Shown here in pieces: positions 1 to 5,793 of a stretch of DNA of 5,793 nucleotides (position 1 is its first letter; each line of letters opens with the position of its first letter). The notes under the pieces are model-generated. The model saw nothing but the letters and a program-made list of their open reading frames with translations, did not search any database and was not told the origin of the DNA. A program made the translations under genes and the position numbers. Source of the DNA: Polynucleobacter meluiroseus (GTDB lineage Bacteria; Verrucomicrobiota; Verrucomicrobiia; Opitutales; UBA953); contig CALPIW020000111.1 of the NCBI GenBank assembly GCA_943323725.2, positions 1-5,793 of the forward strand, written 5' to 3'.

Positions 1-2
1 AC

Positions 3-1802
3 TTCGACGCTAAGGGAAGGGCCCTCTACTCCTGTAACATGCGGATGCAGATTGGGCCGGATACCACTGCCATCACCTCCACCCCGACCTATCCTATGGC
101 GGATACTTTCAAGTTGCACAGTCGCCCCGCCGCGACTCGCAAGATCTATCTCGATTTCAATGGGCATGTCACCCCTGCAGGCATCTGGAACAATCCGACC
201 GACCCCGACCTGGTCAACGCTCCCTGGAGCATCGACGCGTCGCCTGACTTCAGCGACGCCGAGAAGGCCGTCGTGCAGGAGACCTTCCGTCGCGTCGCGG
301 AACACTTTGCGCCCTGGAACGTAGACGTCACGACCGAGGACCCGGGCGTGGAGTCCTTGCGTAAGACCAGCCTAGGCGACTTAAATTACGGCATCCGGGT
401 CGTCATTGGTCCTGTGGCGGGCGAAGCTGGCGGCGTCGCCCATTTGAATTCTTTCAGCAGCAATGTGGACGACCCCTGTTTCGTTTTCACGGTTTCCGGA
501 TTTCGCGCCAATGAAATTGCCGGCATCGCTTCGCACGAAGTCGGGCACACCGTCAGCCTGCTGCATCAAGGGAATCTTAACGGAACTAACCCGATCGCCC
601 AAGAGTATTTCGGCGGCCACGGTACTGGTGCGCTTTCCTGGTCTCCGATCATGGGCAATGGTCTGCGCCCCGTGAACCAGTGGGCCAAGGGTGAGTATCA
701 AGGCGCCAACCGAACTCAGGATAATCTCGTGGCCATCGCGAATCTCACCTCCGGTATCCCGCCCGTCGCAGATGACTTTGGTGACACTCGCGACACCGCC
801 ACTTTCGCCCCCGGTCTCTCGACGACCGTCGGCGGCGTCATCGGCTCGACCGCCGACGTCGACATGATCCGCATCAACGCGGGGCGCGGCAACCTCGTGA
901 TCACCCCGAAGGTCTCGCTTGTCGCCCCTAACCTGCGTCTGCAGATTCGGGTCATGGACGCGACCGGCAAGGTGCTTGGTACCTACGTGGGGTCTGGTGC
1001 GGTCGGACGGATGGCCCCGAATCCGATCACGGTGGCGATTCCCACCGAAGGCATGCACTTCATCGAATTGGACGGCATCGGTAACGGGACCGGCGTGACC
1101 GAAGGTTATACCGAATATGGTTCGATCGGCTATTACAGCCTGACGGCTTCCTGGCCCGATCCGGTGAACAAGCCCCCCGTCGCCAACGCGACCTTGACCA
1201 CGGGTTCGCCCTATGACTATCAGGCCCAGCCTGGGGCGATGGTGAATTTCAACGGCACCCTGTCGACCGATCCGGATGGCATCATCGTGCGCTATATCTG
1301 GGACTTCAAGGACTTGTACCCTGTCGGCGCTGCGGGCGCGACCGTCACCCACCGTTACAAGGCTCCCGGCACCTACTACCCGACGCTCACCGTCATCGAC
1401 GATCGCGGGGCGGCGGCCTCTACGACCGTCACGGTGACGGTCAACGGCCCGTTGCGTAACACTCCGACCTGCTCCCTCGGCTTGGTCACCGGTTCGTTCG
1501 TGCGTCTGAATTCGATTCACGATGCCGCCACGGCGACGATCCGCGTCCAGGACCAGTATGGTAATCCTGTTCGCCGAGCCTTGGTCTACGTCTCGACCAC
1601 GGGTCTGGTGGCCATGAAGCGTACCGCCTTGCGTACCGACGACCTCGGCCAAGTCAATGTTTCGACCCCTGGCTTCCGCCGCGGCGCCCGTGGCTCGGTG
1701 GTCTTCACCGTCTCGACCGTCGAATCTCCTGGTCGTCCGTTCGTGAACACTTCGGCCGCGCCGGTCACGGCCGTGGCCCCGACGGTGACGATCACCCGCT
1801 GA
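3..1802 (+). CDS. Secreted metzincin-like zinc metalloprotease with PKD and Ig-like domains (5' partial)
   Basis: Probable secreted or surface zinc endopeptidase; the substrate cannot be told. Numbering is from the ATG at 39. A conserved-looking block IYLDFNGH (36-43) opens the catalytic domain. The zinc signature HEVGHTVSLLH (166-176) supplies H166, H170 and H176 plus the general base E167, and SPIMGNG around M205 looks like the metzincin Met-turn. A beta-rich region at about 240-372 resembles a PPC (pre-peptidase C-terminal) domain. A PKD domain follows at about 378-468, with W421-D-F and GTYYPTLTVIDDRG. The last part, about 474-587, is Ig/invasin-like, with DQYGNPVRRALVYV. No transmembrane anchor or LPXTG sorting signal is seen at the C-terminus. 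The frame is open from position 3 to the ATG at 39, and those 12 codons (FDAKGRALYSCN) read as protein. The real start and any signal peptide therefore lie left of the window. The metzincin Gly in HExxHxxGxxH is Ser here. Fold class is fairly sure; activity is inferred. Confidence 0.85.
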   Translation, partial: FDAKGRALYSCNMRMQIGPDTTAITSTPTYPMADTFKLHSRPAATRKIYLDFNGHVTPAGIWNNPTDPDLVNAPWSIDASPDFSDAEKAVVQETFRRVAEHFAPWNVDVTTEDPGVESLRKTSLGDLNYGIRVVIGPVAGEAGGVAHLNSFSSNVDDPCFVFTVSGFRANEIAGIASHEVGHTVSLLHQGNLNGTNPIAQEYFGGHGTGALSWSPIMGNGLRPVNQWAKGEYQGANRTQDNLVAIANLTSGIPPVADDFGDTRDTATFAPGLSTTVGGVIGSTADVDMIRINAGRGNLVITPKVSLVAPNLRLQIRVMDATGKVLGTYVGSGAVGRMAPNPITVAIPTEGMHFIELDGIGNGTGVTEGYTEYGSIGYYSLTASWPDPVNKPPVANATLTTGSPYDYQAQPGAMVNFNGTLSTDPDGIIVRYIWDFKDLYPVGAAGATVTHRYKAPGTYYPTLTVIDDRGAAASTTVTVTVNGPLRNTPTCSLGLVTGSFVRLNSIHDAATATIRVQDQYGNPVRRALVYVSTTGLVAMKRTALRTDDLGQVNVSTPGFRRGARGSVVFTVSTVESPGRPFVNTSAAPVTAVAPTVTITR

Positions 1803-1824
1803 GGATCACGTCATCTGCGTCGAA

Positions 1825-1849
1825 GGGGCGGCCAATGGCCGCCCCTTTT
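1825..1849 (+). terminator. Rho-independent terminator of the metalloprotease gene
   Basis: A perfect 9-bp GC stem, GGGGCGGCC (1825-1833) and GGCCGCCCC (1837-1845), encloses a 3-base AAT loop and is followed directly by TTTT (1846-1849). The two A residues before the stem can pair with the first two Ts, extending it to 11 bp. It starts 22 bases after the stop codon ending at 1802. It should end the upstream transcript and insulate the hydrolase gene that starts at 1915. The T run is short, and on the opposite strand the trailing Ts are too few for good bidirectional use. Confidence 0.88.
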
Positions 1850-1914
1850 CGTTGGTGCGCAGCGCAGGTTTGGGCTGGAGCGGGTAGGGGCTGCGGATAG
1901 GTTCGGATGACCCC

Positions 1915-2931
1915 ATGGACTCCGCACCTTTGCCTTCGTCCCGTCGTGAATTCCTCGGCGCCGCCGCCTTCGCGCTGGCCGGCCTGGCCACGACCGCGCG
2001 TCTCGCCGCGGCCGACGACCCGAAGGCTTCGCCGGCGAAGCGTCCGCCTAATCCTTACGTCTACAAGTTCAATATCGGCAAGATCGAGGCCTTCTCGATC
2101 AGCGACGGCCACATGCTGTTCCGGCAGGGGCTTGAGCTCATGTGGCCGGAGTCCGATCGCCCGACGATGAAGGCGGCGTTGGAGTTCAACCGGGAGCGCT
2201 TGGACGCGCTGCCGCTCTACGTGAACATCATGGGCCTGCGCATCGGTGATGAAGTAGCCTTGATCGACGCCGGCTTCGGCGAGCGTCATCCCAATCCGAA
2301 CTTCGGCTGGCTGGCCGAAGGCCTGCGTCAGCTGGGCATCAAGCCTGAGCAGGTCACGACCGGCTTCCTCAGTCATTCGCATTCCGACCACCTCGACGGC
2401 TTCGTCGACAACGGCAAGCCGGCGTTCCCGAACGCCAAGATCTACCTCCTGCAGGAGGAGTATGATTTCTGGCGTGGGCCGAACCCGGATTTCTCCAAGT
2501 CCAAGCGCGACAAGAAGCCGCTGCCGAACATGGTGAAGACCATCTGCCGCAACTTTGACATCCTCAAGGACCAGCTCGTCATCGCGAAGGACGGCCAGAA
2601 GCTGTTCCATGATGCCGTGACCGTCATCGCCGCCCCGGGTCACACCGACGGGCATGCCTGTTTCGAAATCCGTTCCGGTGACGAGTCGCTTGTGCACATC
2701 AGCGACGTCGTCCATCATCACGTGCTCATGTTTGACAACGTCGGCTGGACCGTCGCCATGGACCATGACCCCGAGACCGCGGTCAAGACGCGGAAGAAGC
2801 TCTTTGCCCGCATGGCCAAGGAAAAGAGCCGCGCCTTTGGCTTCCATCTGCCGTGGCCCGGCATCGGTACGGTCGTGCCCAAGGGCGACCAGTACGCCTG
2901 GGTGCCCGAGCGCTTCAGCTGGGGCTCCTGA
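1915..2931 (+). CDS. Tat-exported MBL-fold metallo-hydrolase
   Basis: A 338-residue metallo-beta-lactamase-fold hydrolase, probably with a two-metal centre and acting in the periplasm. The N-terminus carries a twin-arginine signal: SRREFLG (9-15), an Ala/Leu-rich stretch and a plausible cleavage site after AAA (31-33). This supports the ATG at 1915, although only a weak GGATGA lies upstream. The metal ligands expected of the fold are all visible. They are H154, H156, D158 and H159 in the motif HSHSDH, H243 in APGHTDGH, D264 in the SDVVHHH stretch and H311 in FHLPWPG near the end. The general layout matches the broad COG0491-type group, which includes lactonases, glyoxalase II-like and beta-lactamase-like enzymes. 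The substrate cannot be assigned from the motifs. It follows a strong terminator, so it probably has its own promoter, though no good -35/-10 pair was found in 1850-1914. It converges on the minus-strand operon with 9 bp between stop codons. Confidence 0.93.
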   Translation: MDSAPLPSSRREFLGAAAFALAGLATTARLAAADDPKASPAKRPPNPYVYKFNIGKIEAFSISDGHMLFRQGLELMWPESDRPTMKAALEFNRERLDALPLYVNIMGLRIGDEVALIDAGFGERHPNPNFGWLAEGLRQLGIKPEQVTTGFLSHSHSDHLDGFVDNGKPAFPNAKIYLLQEEYDFWRGPNPDFSKSKRDKKPLPNMVKTICRNFDILKDQLVIAKDGQKLFHDAVTVIAAPGHTDGHACFEIRSGDESLVHISDVVHHHVLMFDNVGWTVAMDHDPETAVKTRKKLFARMAKEKSRAFGFHLPWPGIGTVVPKGDQYAWVPERFSWGS

Positions 2932-2940
2932 GCACGCCGC

Positions 2941-3510
2941 TTACTGGAACACCACGGGCGGTGCGGGCGCGGCAGCCGGCGCGGCCGAGGGGGTCGTCGT
3001 CCTCGGAGCGGGACCCGTCGTCGGCGTGCTCGGTTGGCTCTGGAGCCGCTGGATTTCGCCAAGGATCAGGGTGAAGCCTTGCTGCCGGAGGCTGTTCATC
3101 TCCTTCAGCATGCCTTCGCGTTCGTTCTCCGGGGCGGTGGCCCAGGCGGCTTCGATCTCGTGCCGGCGGTCGAGCAGGGTCCGGTATTCCGGACGCCGGA
3201 CCACTTCGTTATAGGCTTGGGCCGCCTTGGGGTCGGAATCGAGCAGGGTCTGACGGACCCGGCGGCCCTCCTCCTTCAGGTCGTTGAAGCGTTCCTCCAT
3301 CTGGGCGCGTTGGGCGGACGTCTTCGCGGGTGCTTCCGGGGCAGGGCGGGAGAAATTCTGGCTGGGCTTGGCCACACGGACGGTTTCGAGCGGGCTCGTG
3401 GACTTCAGCCTCTCGACCGGTGATCTCGGAGCGGCCGGCGGGGCGAGGAAGCGCCAGGCACCGAGGCCGATGACGGCGAGGAGACAGAGGGCGAACAGGG
3501 TCTTACGCAT
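2941..3510 (-). CDS. Small membrane-anchored helical protein of unknown function
   Basis: Not recognised as a known family. Read from the ATG at 3510 it has 189 residues. It has a short basic N-terminus (MRKT), one hydrophobic segment at about 5-22, a Pro/Ala/Ser-rich linker to about 64, a charged and probably helical region at about 65-157 and a low-complexity Pro/Ala/Thr tail at 159-189. It is most likely anchored in the inner membrane with the bulk outside the cytoplasm; uncleaved anchor versus signal peptide is undecided. Cys9 is not a lipobox Cys, because Leu precedes it. The frame stays open upstream, with ATGs at 3519 and 3564. I prefer 3510 because it puts MRKT directly before the hydrophobic segment; 3519 is nearly as good, while 3564 adds an unlikely polar leader. 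The start lies inside the channel gene (8-bp overlap, or 17 bp from 3519), and no clear Shine-Dalgarno is seen, so translational coupling to the channel is likely. Confidence 0.75.
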   Translation of the reverse strand: MRKTLFALCLLAVIGLGAWRFLAPPAAPRSPVERLKSTSPLETVRVAKPSQNFSRPAPEAPAKTSAQRAQMEERFNDLKEEGRRVRQTLLDSDPKAAQAYNEVVRRPEYRTLLDRRHEIEAAWATAPENEREGMLKEMNSLRQQGFTLILGEIQRLQSQPSTPTTGPAPRTTTPSAAPAAAPAPPVVFQ

Positions 3511-4252
3511 GGGGGTCATGGGGTTTGTCAGGCAGGTGACGGCGGAGTTCCCGGATTTCCGCATGCAGGTCGCGGATCTCCTTGCGCAGCTCCTCGTGGT
3601 CGCGGGTCTCCTTGGGCAGGATGAGCTTCGAGGTCACGATGGCCGACATCGAGCCGAAGAGGGCGATGCCGACGAGCATCAGCACCGAGGCGATCAGCCG
3701 ACCTTCGCCCGTGACCGGGAAGGTGTCGCCGTACCCGACCGTCGTGACAGTGGTGAGCGCCCACCAGAGCGCGTCGCCACCCGTCCGGATGGTCGCGTTG
3801 GGCGCGGACCGTTCGACTTCGACGATGAGCATCGTGCTGAAGAGCACCATGACCAAGGCGACGCCGGGCAAGGCGAGCAGTTTCTCGTTGAGCGACGTGC
3901 CGCTGGTCAGCGTGCTGAGCTTCTTGAGCACCCGGATCAGGCGGATGAACCGGTAGATACGGACTGCCTGCAAGGAGCGGAAGGCCGGTTCGAAGGGGAT
4001 GCTTGCGAGGACGTCGATCCAGGCCCAGCGCCAGTAATTCGCCGTGAACTTCTCCCGTCGCCAGCGGACGAAGACGTCGGCCAGGAAGACCAGGCAGGAC
4101 AGGGTGTCGACCGTGCGCAGCACCGAGAGCACCGCCGGCGGCACGTGGAGGAACGTCTCCAGGATGACCAGCAGCAGCGAGACGATCGCCACGACCAGCA
4201 CCAGCCAATCCCAGGGGTTGAGGCGTTGTCGCGATTCGGTCTCGGTGCGCAT
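3503..4252 (-). CDS. Voltage-sensor-type potassium channel (6 TM, tetrameric)
   Basis: An inner-membrane K+ channel subunit of 249 residues, in the compact size range of prokaryotic Kv-type channels. Hydrophobic segments are S1 about 14-35, S2 about 44-63, S3 about 74-87, S5 about 125-146 and S6 about 186-207. S4 (about 93-111) carries basic residues at every third position: R98, R101, R104, R107 and K110. Acidic partners E32, D59 and D80 lie in S1-S3. The pore helix runs from about 160 and leads into the K+ selectivity filter TTVGYGD (170-176). The cytoplasmic C-terminus (about 214-240) is a heptad coiled coil with L222, I226, L229, I233, L236 and L240, which suits subunit assembly. No RCK/TrkA-N or cyclic-nucleotide-binding domain is present. 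It starts 12 bp after the M1 peptidase stop and overlaps the next gene, so it is the middle gene of an operon. Potassium selectivity follows from the filter; voltage gating is inferred from S4. Confidence 0.95.
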   Translation of the reverse strand: MRTETESRQRLNPWDWLVLVVAIVSLLLVILETFLHVPPAVLSVLRTVDTLSCLVFLADVFVRWRREKFTANYWRWAWIDVLASIPFEPAFRSLQAVRIYRFIRLIRVLKKLSTLTSGTSLNEKLLALPGVALVMVLFSTMLIVEVERSAPNATIRTGGDALWWALTTVTTVGYGDTFPVTGEGRLIASVLMLVGIALFGSMSAIVTSKLILPKETRDHEELRKEIRDLHAEIRELRRHLPDKPHDPHA

Positions 4253-4264
4253 GTCTGGACGGCT

Positions 4265-5793
4265 TTACTTCTTGGCCTCTTCCTTGCCCGCGGCGGGCTC
4301 GGGCTTGGTGAGTTCGCGCATCGGATTGGCGGGTTTCTCGTCCTTGAAGAGTTGGAGTTTCGTCTTCACCGCCCGACGCGGCCAGAAGTTGTTCTCCACG
4401 TCGGTGTCCATCAGTTCCTGCCGCGGATCGAAGGTGACCGCGCGGAGTTCCTTGGGCGTCAGATGGACCTTCGAGGTCTTCTCGGTGTTGAAACGCCAGA
4501 TCTCCGCCGGCAGCAGCAGTTCCTCCTGGGAGCCGTCCGTGTACTCGAGCCGAAGGGGCACCGGGGTGACCAGCCCGCCGACGTTCGAGAGTTCGAAGAC
4601 GTAGAGGTTCTGCTTGGTGCGGAGCAGGGAGGGGTCGATCCGGGCCTCTTCCAGTTCCTTCAGCAAGGCTTCGTATTTCTTGCGATCGCCGGGCAGTACC
4701 GTCGCCTCGTCGAAGCCGTCATAGAAATCCTTCAGCTCAGGGAAGCGGTCGACCCGCTTGGGCAGGGCCGCGTTGCGCTCCTTGCTCGAAGTCTTCGGCA
4801 GCGACTCGCGTTCGGCCTTGGCCTTAGGTTTCTCGACGGCGGGGTCGCGCGTGTCCAGCTGCAGCCAGCGGACTTCGTCGACGGCGACGTCGACATGGTC
4901 GACGCCGTAGAACCAGCCGCGCCAGAACCAGTCGAGGTCGACGCCGCTGGCGTCCTCCATCGTACGGAAGAAGTCGGCCGGCGTGGGACGCTTGAACATC
5001 CACCGGCGGGCGTAGGTCTTGAAGGCGTGGTCGAAGGCTTCGCGGCCGAGGACGTTCTCGCGGAGGATGGTGAGGGCGGCGGTCGGCTGGCCGTAGGCGT
5101 TGGGCCCGAGGTCGAGGATGGATTCCGAGTTCGTCATCGCGGAGACGCGGTCTTTGCCGCGCATGTAGTCGATCAGGCCGCGGCTGTCGCGTCGGGGTTT
5201 CCAATGATCCTCCCACTCGGCTTCCGCGAGAGATTCCAGGAAGGAGTTGAGCCCTTCGTCCATCCATGTCCATTGACGTTCGTCGTTGTTGACGATCATC
5301 GGGAAGTAATTGTGACCGACCTCATGGATGATCACGCCGACGAGCGCATACTTCGTGCGTTCAGGGTAGGTGCCGTCCGTTTCCGGCCGCGGTCCGTTGA
5401 AGCTGATCATCGGGTACTCCATGCCGCCGATGGCCCCATTGACGGACCAGGCCACCGGGTAGGGGTAGTCGAAGGTATGGCGGGAATAGACCTCGATCGC
5501 GTGGGCGACGGCGTGGGTGGAGTACTTGTCCCAGAGCGGCATGCCTTCCTTCGGATAGAGGGACATCGCCATCACCGGCTGGCCGTCCACCTGGGTACCT
5601 GCGACGGCCATGGCGTCCCAGATGAACTTGCGGGACGACGCGAAGGCGAAGTCGCGGACGTTGTCGGCCTCGAAGCGCCAGGTCTTCTTGCCTTTTGGAC
5701 GGCCCTTTTCGGCGGCTTTCGCCTCTTCGGGCGTGACCACGAAGACGGGACGCTTGGTCTCCAGGCGGGCTTGGGCGAGGCGTTCGCGCTGGA
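4265..5793 (-). CDS. M1-family zinc metallopeptidase (aminopeptidase N-like), 5' partial
   Basis: A gluzincin peptidase of the M1 (aminopeptidase N-like, PF01433-type) group, expected to remove N-terminal residues from peptides. Numbering is from the GTG at 5740. GGMEYP (105-110) stands in for the GxMEN substrate-binding motif. HEVGH (139-143) gives zinc ligands H139 and H143 and base E140. The third ligand E162 in WMDEGLNSF is exactly 18 residues on, as in M1. Y216 in NAYGQPTAAL is a candidate transition-state Tyr. The stretch about 234-282 is the usual downstream helical part. A Lys/Glu-rich linker at about 300-330 and a beta-rich C-terminal domain at about 376-455 ending near NNFWPR follow, then a charged tail. 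The reading frame stays open to the right edge, and the extra codons (QRERLAQARLETKRPVF) read as protein, so GTG 5740 is internal. The N-terminal beta domain and any signal peptide lie outside the window. First visible gene of the minus-strand operon. Confidence 0.93.
   Translation of the reverse strand, partial: QRERLAQARLETKRPVFVVTPEEAKAAEKGRPKGKKTWRFEADNVRDFAFASSRKFIWDAMAVAGTQVDGQPVMAMSLYPKEGMPLWDKYSTHAVAHAIEVYSRHTFDYPYPVAWSVNGAIGGMEYPMISFNGPRPETDGTYPERTKYALVGVIIHEVGHNYFPMIVNNDERQWTWMDEGLNSFLESLAEAEWEDHWKPRRDSRGLIDYMRGKDRVSAMTNSESILDLGPNAYGQPTAALTILRENVLGREAFDHAFKTYARRWMFKRPTPADFFRTMEDASGVDLDWFWRGWFYGVDHVDVAVDEVRWLQLDTRDPAVEKPKAKAERESLPKTSSKERNAALPKRVDRFPELKDFYDGFDEATVLPGDRKKYEALLKELEEARIDPSLLRTKQNLYVFELSNVGGLVTPVPLRLEYTDGSQEELLLPAEIWRFNTEKTSKVHLTPKELRAVTFDPRQELMDTDVENNFWPRRAVKTKLQLFKDEKPANPMRELTKPEPAAGKEEAKK

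Noticed and set aside
381..1652. A 423-codon open frame on the minus strand inside the metalloprotease gene.
   Set aside because: Its translation is rich in Arg, Gly, Asp and Val without recognisable domains, while the plus-strand frame has clear protease and PKD motifs. Long antisense frames are common in GC-rich genes.
1856..1866. Short palindrome TGCGCAGCGCA downstream of the terminator.
   Set aside because: Five-base arms with a single central base are expected often by chance at this GC content, and there is no second copy to suggest an operator.
1850..1914. A possible promoter for the hydrolase gene (TTGGGC near 1870, TAGGTT near 1898).
   Set aside because: The spacing is about 22 bases and both boxes are poor matches, so it cannot be told from chance in this GC-rich stretch.
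1792..2847. A 351-codon open frame on the minus strand opposite the MBL-fold hydrolase.
   Set aside because: It covers nearly the whole hydrolase gene and also runs through the terminator hairpin. It has no recognisable motif, and the opposite strand has all the MBL metal ligands.
2944..3040. A repeat or recoded region suggested by GC-rich, repetitive sequence.
   Set aside because: It is explained by codons for the Ala/Pro/Thr-rich tail of the small anchored protein. No regular repeat unit is kept at the DNA level.
3478..3510. A lipoprotein signal in the small anchored protein, because a Cys follows a hydrophobic start.
   Set aside because: The residues before Cys9 are F-A-L. A lipobox needs a small residue (G, A or S) directly before Cys, and the hydrophobic stretch continues past the Cys.
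3528..4208. A 226-codon minus-strand frame overlapping the channel gene.
   Set aside because: It is an out-of-frame reading of the channel, dominated by Arg, Ala, Gly, Pro and His. The channel frame has transmembrane segments and a K+ filter.
4044..4604. A plus-strand frame of 186 codons across the junction of the channel and peptidase genes.
   Set aside because: It is Ser/Arg-rich with no domain, and it lies antisense to two well-supported genes.

Overview
The window is a GC-rich (roughly 60-65% by eye), tightly packed bacterial chromosomal segment with five protein-coding genes and almost no non-coding DNA. The gene content is a secreted multidomain metzincin-like protein, a Tat-exported metallo-beta-lactamase-fold hydrolase, an M1-type peptidase, a six-helix potassium channel and a small membrane-anchored protein. 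Together with weak or absent Shine-Dalgarno sequences, this suits a Gram-negative environmental bacterium. The Verrucomicrobiota/PVC group is my best guess, at low confidence and without any marker gene to settle it. I see no RNA genes, insertion sequences, CRISPR arrays, phage genes or attachment sites.

Layout. Plus strand: (1) from the left edge to 1802, a 5'-truncated metzincin-like zinc metalloprotease followed by a PPC-like beta domain, a PKD domain and a C-terminal Ig-like domain; (2) 1825-1849, a strong intrinsic terminator; (3) 1915-2931, a Tat-exported metallo-beta-lactamase-fold hydrolase. Minus strand, in transcription order: (4) right edge to 4265, a 5'-truncated M1-family metallopeptidase; (5) 4252-3503, a voltage-sensor-type potassium channel with a cytoplasmic coiled coil; (6) about 3510-2941, a small membrane-anchored helical protein of unknown function. 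The plus and minus groups converge, with only 9 bp between the stop codons at 2931 and 2941.

How the genes relate. The two plus-strand genes are separated by a terminator, so they are probably independent transcription units. The three minus-strand genes have a 12-bp gap and then a short overlap, so they are very likely one operon. No pathway obviously links an extracytoplasmic peptidase to a potassium channel. The tightest link is between the channel and the small anchored protein, whose start codon lies inside the end of the channel gene. The products of genes 1, 3 and 4 are probably extracytoplasmic, and those of genes 5 and 6 sit in the inner membrane.

Both edge genes continue past the window. 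Codons 5' of the first ATG (39) and of the GTG at 5740 are open and read like protein, so neither codon should be taken as the true start. I found no convincing undescribed system here. The most unusual points are a Gly-to-Ser change in the metzincin zinc signature, the perfect heptad coiled coil on the channel, and the channel/small-protein gene overlap.
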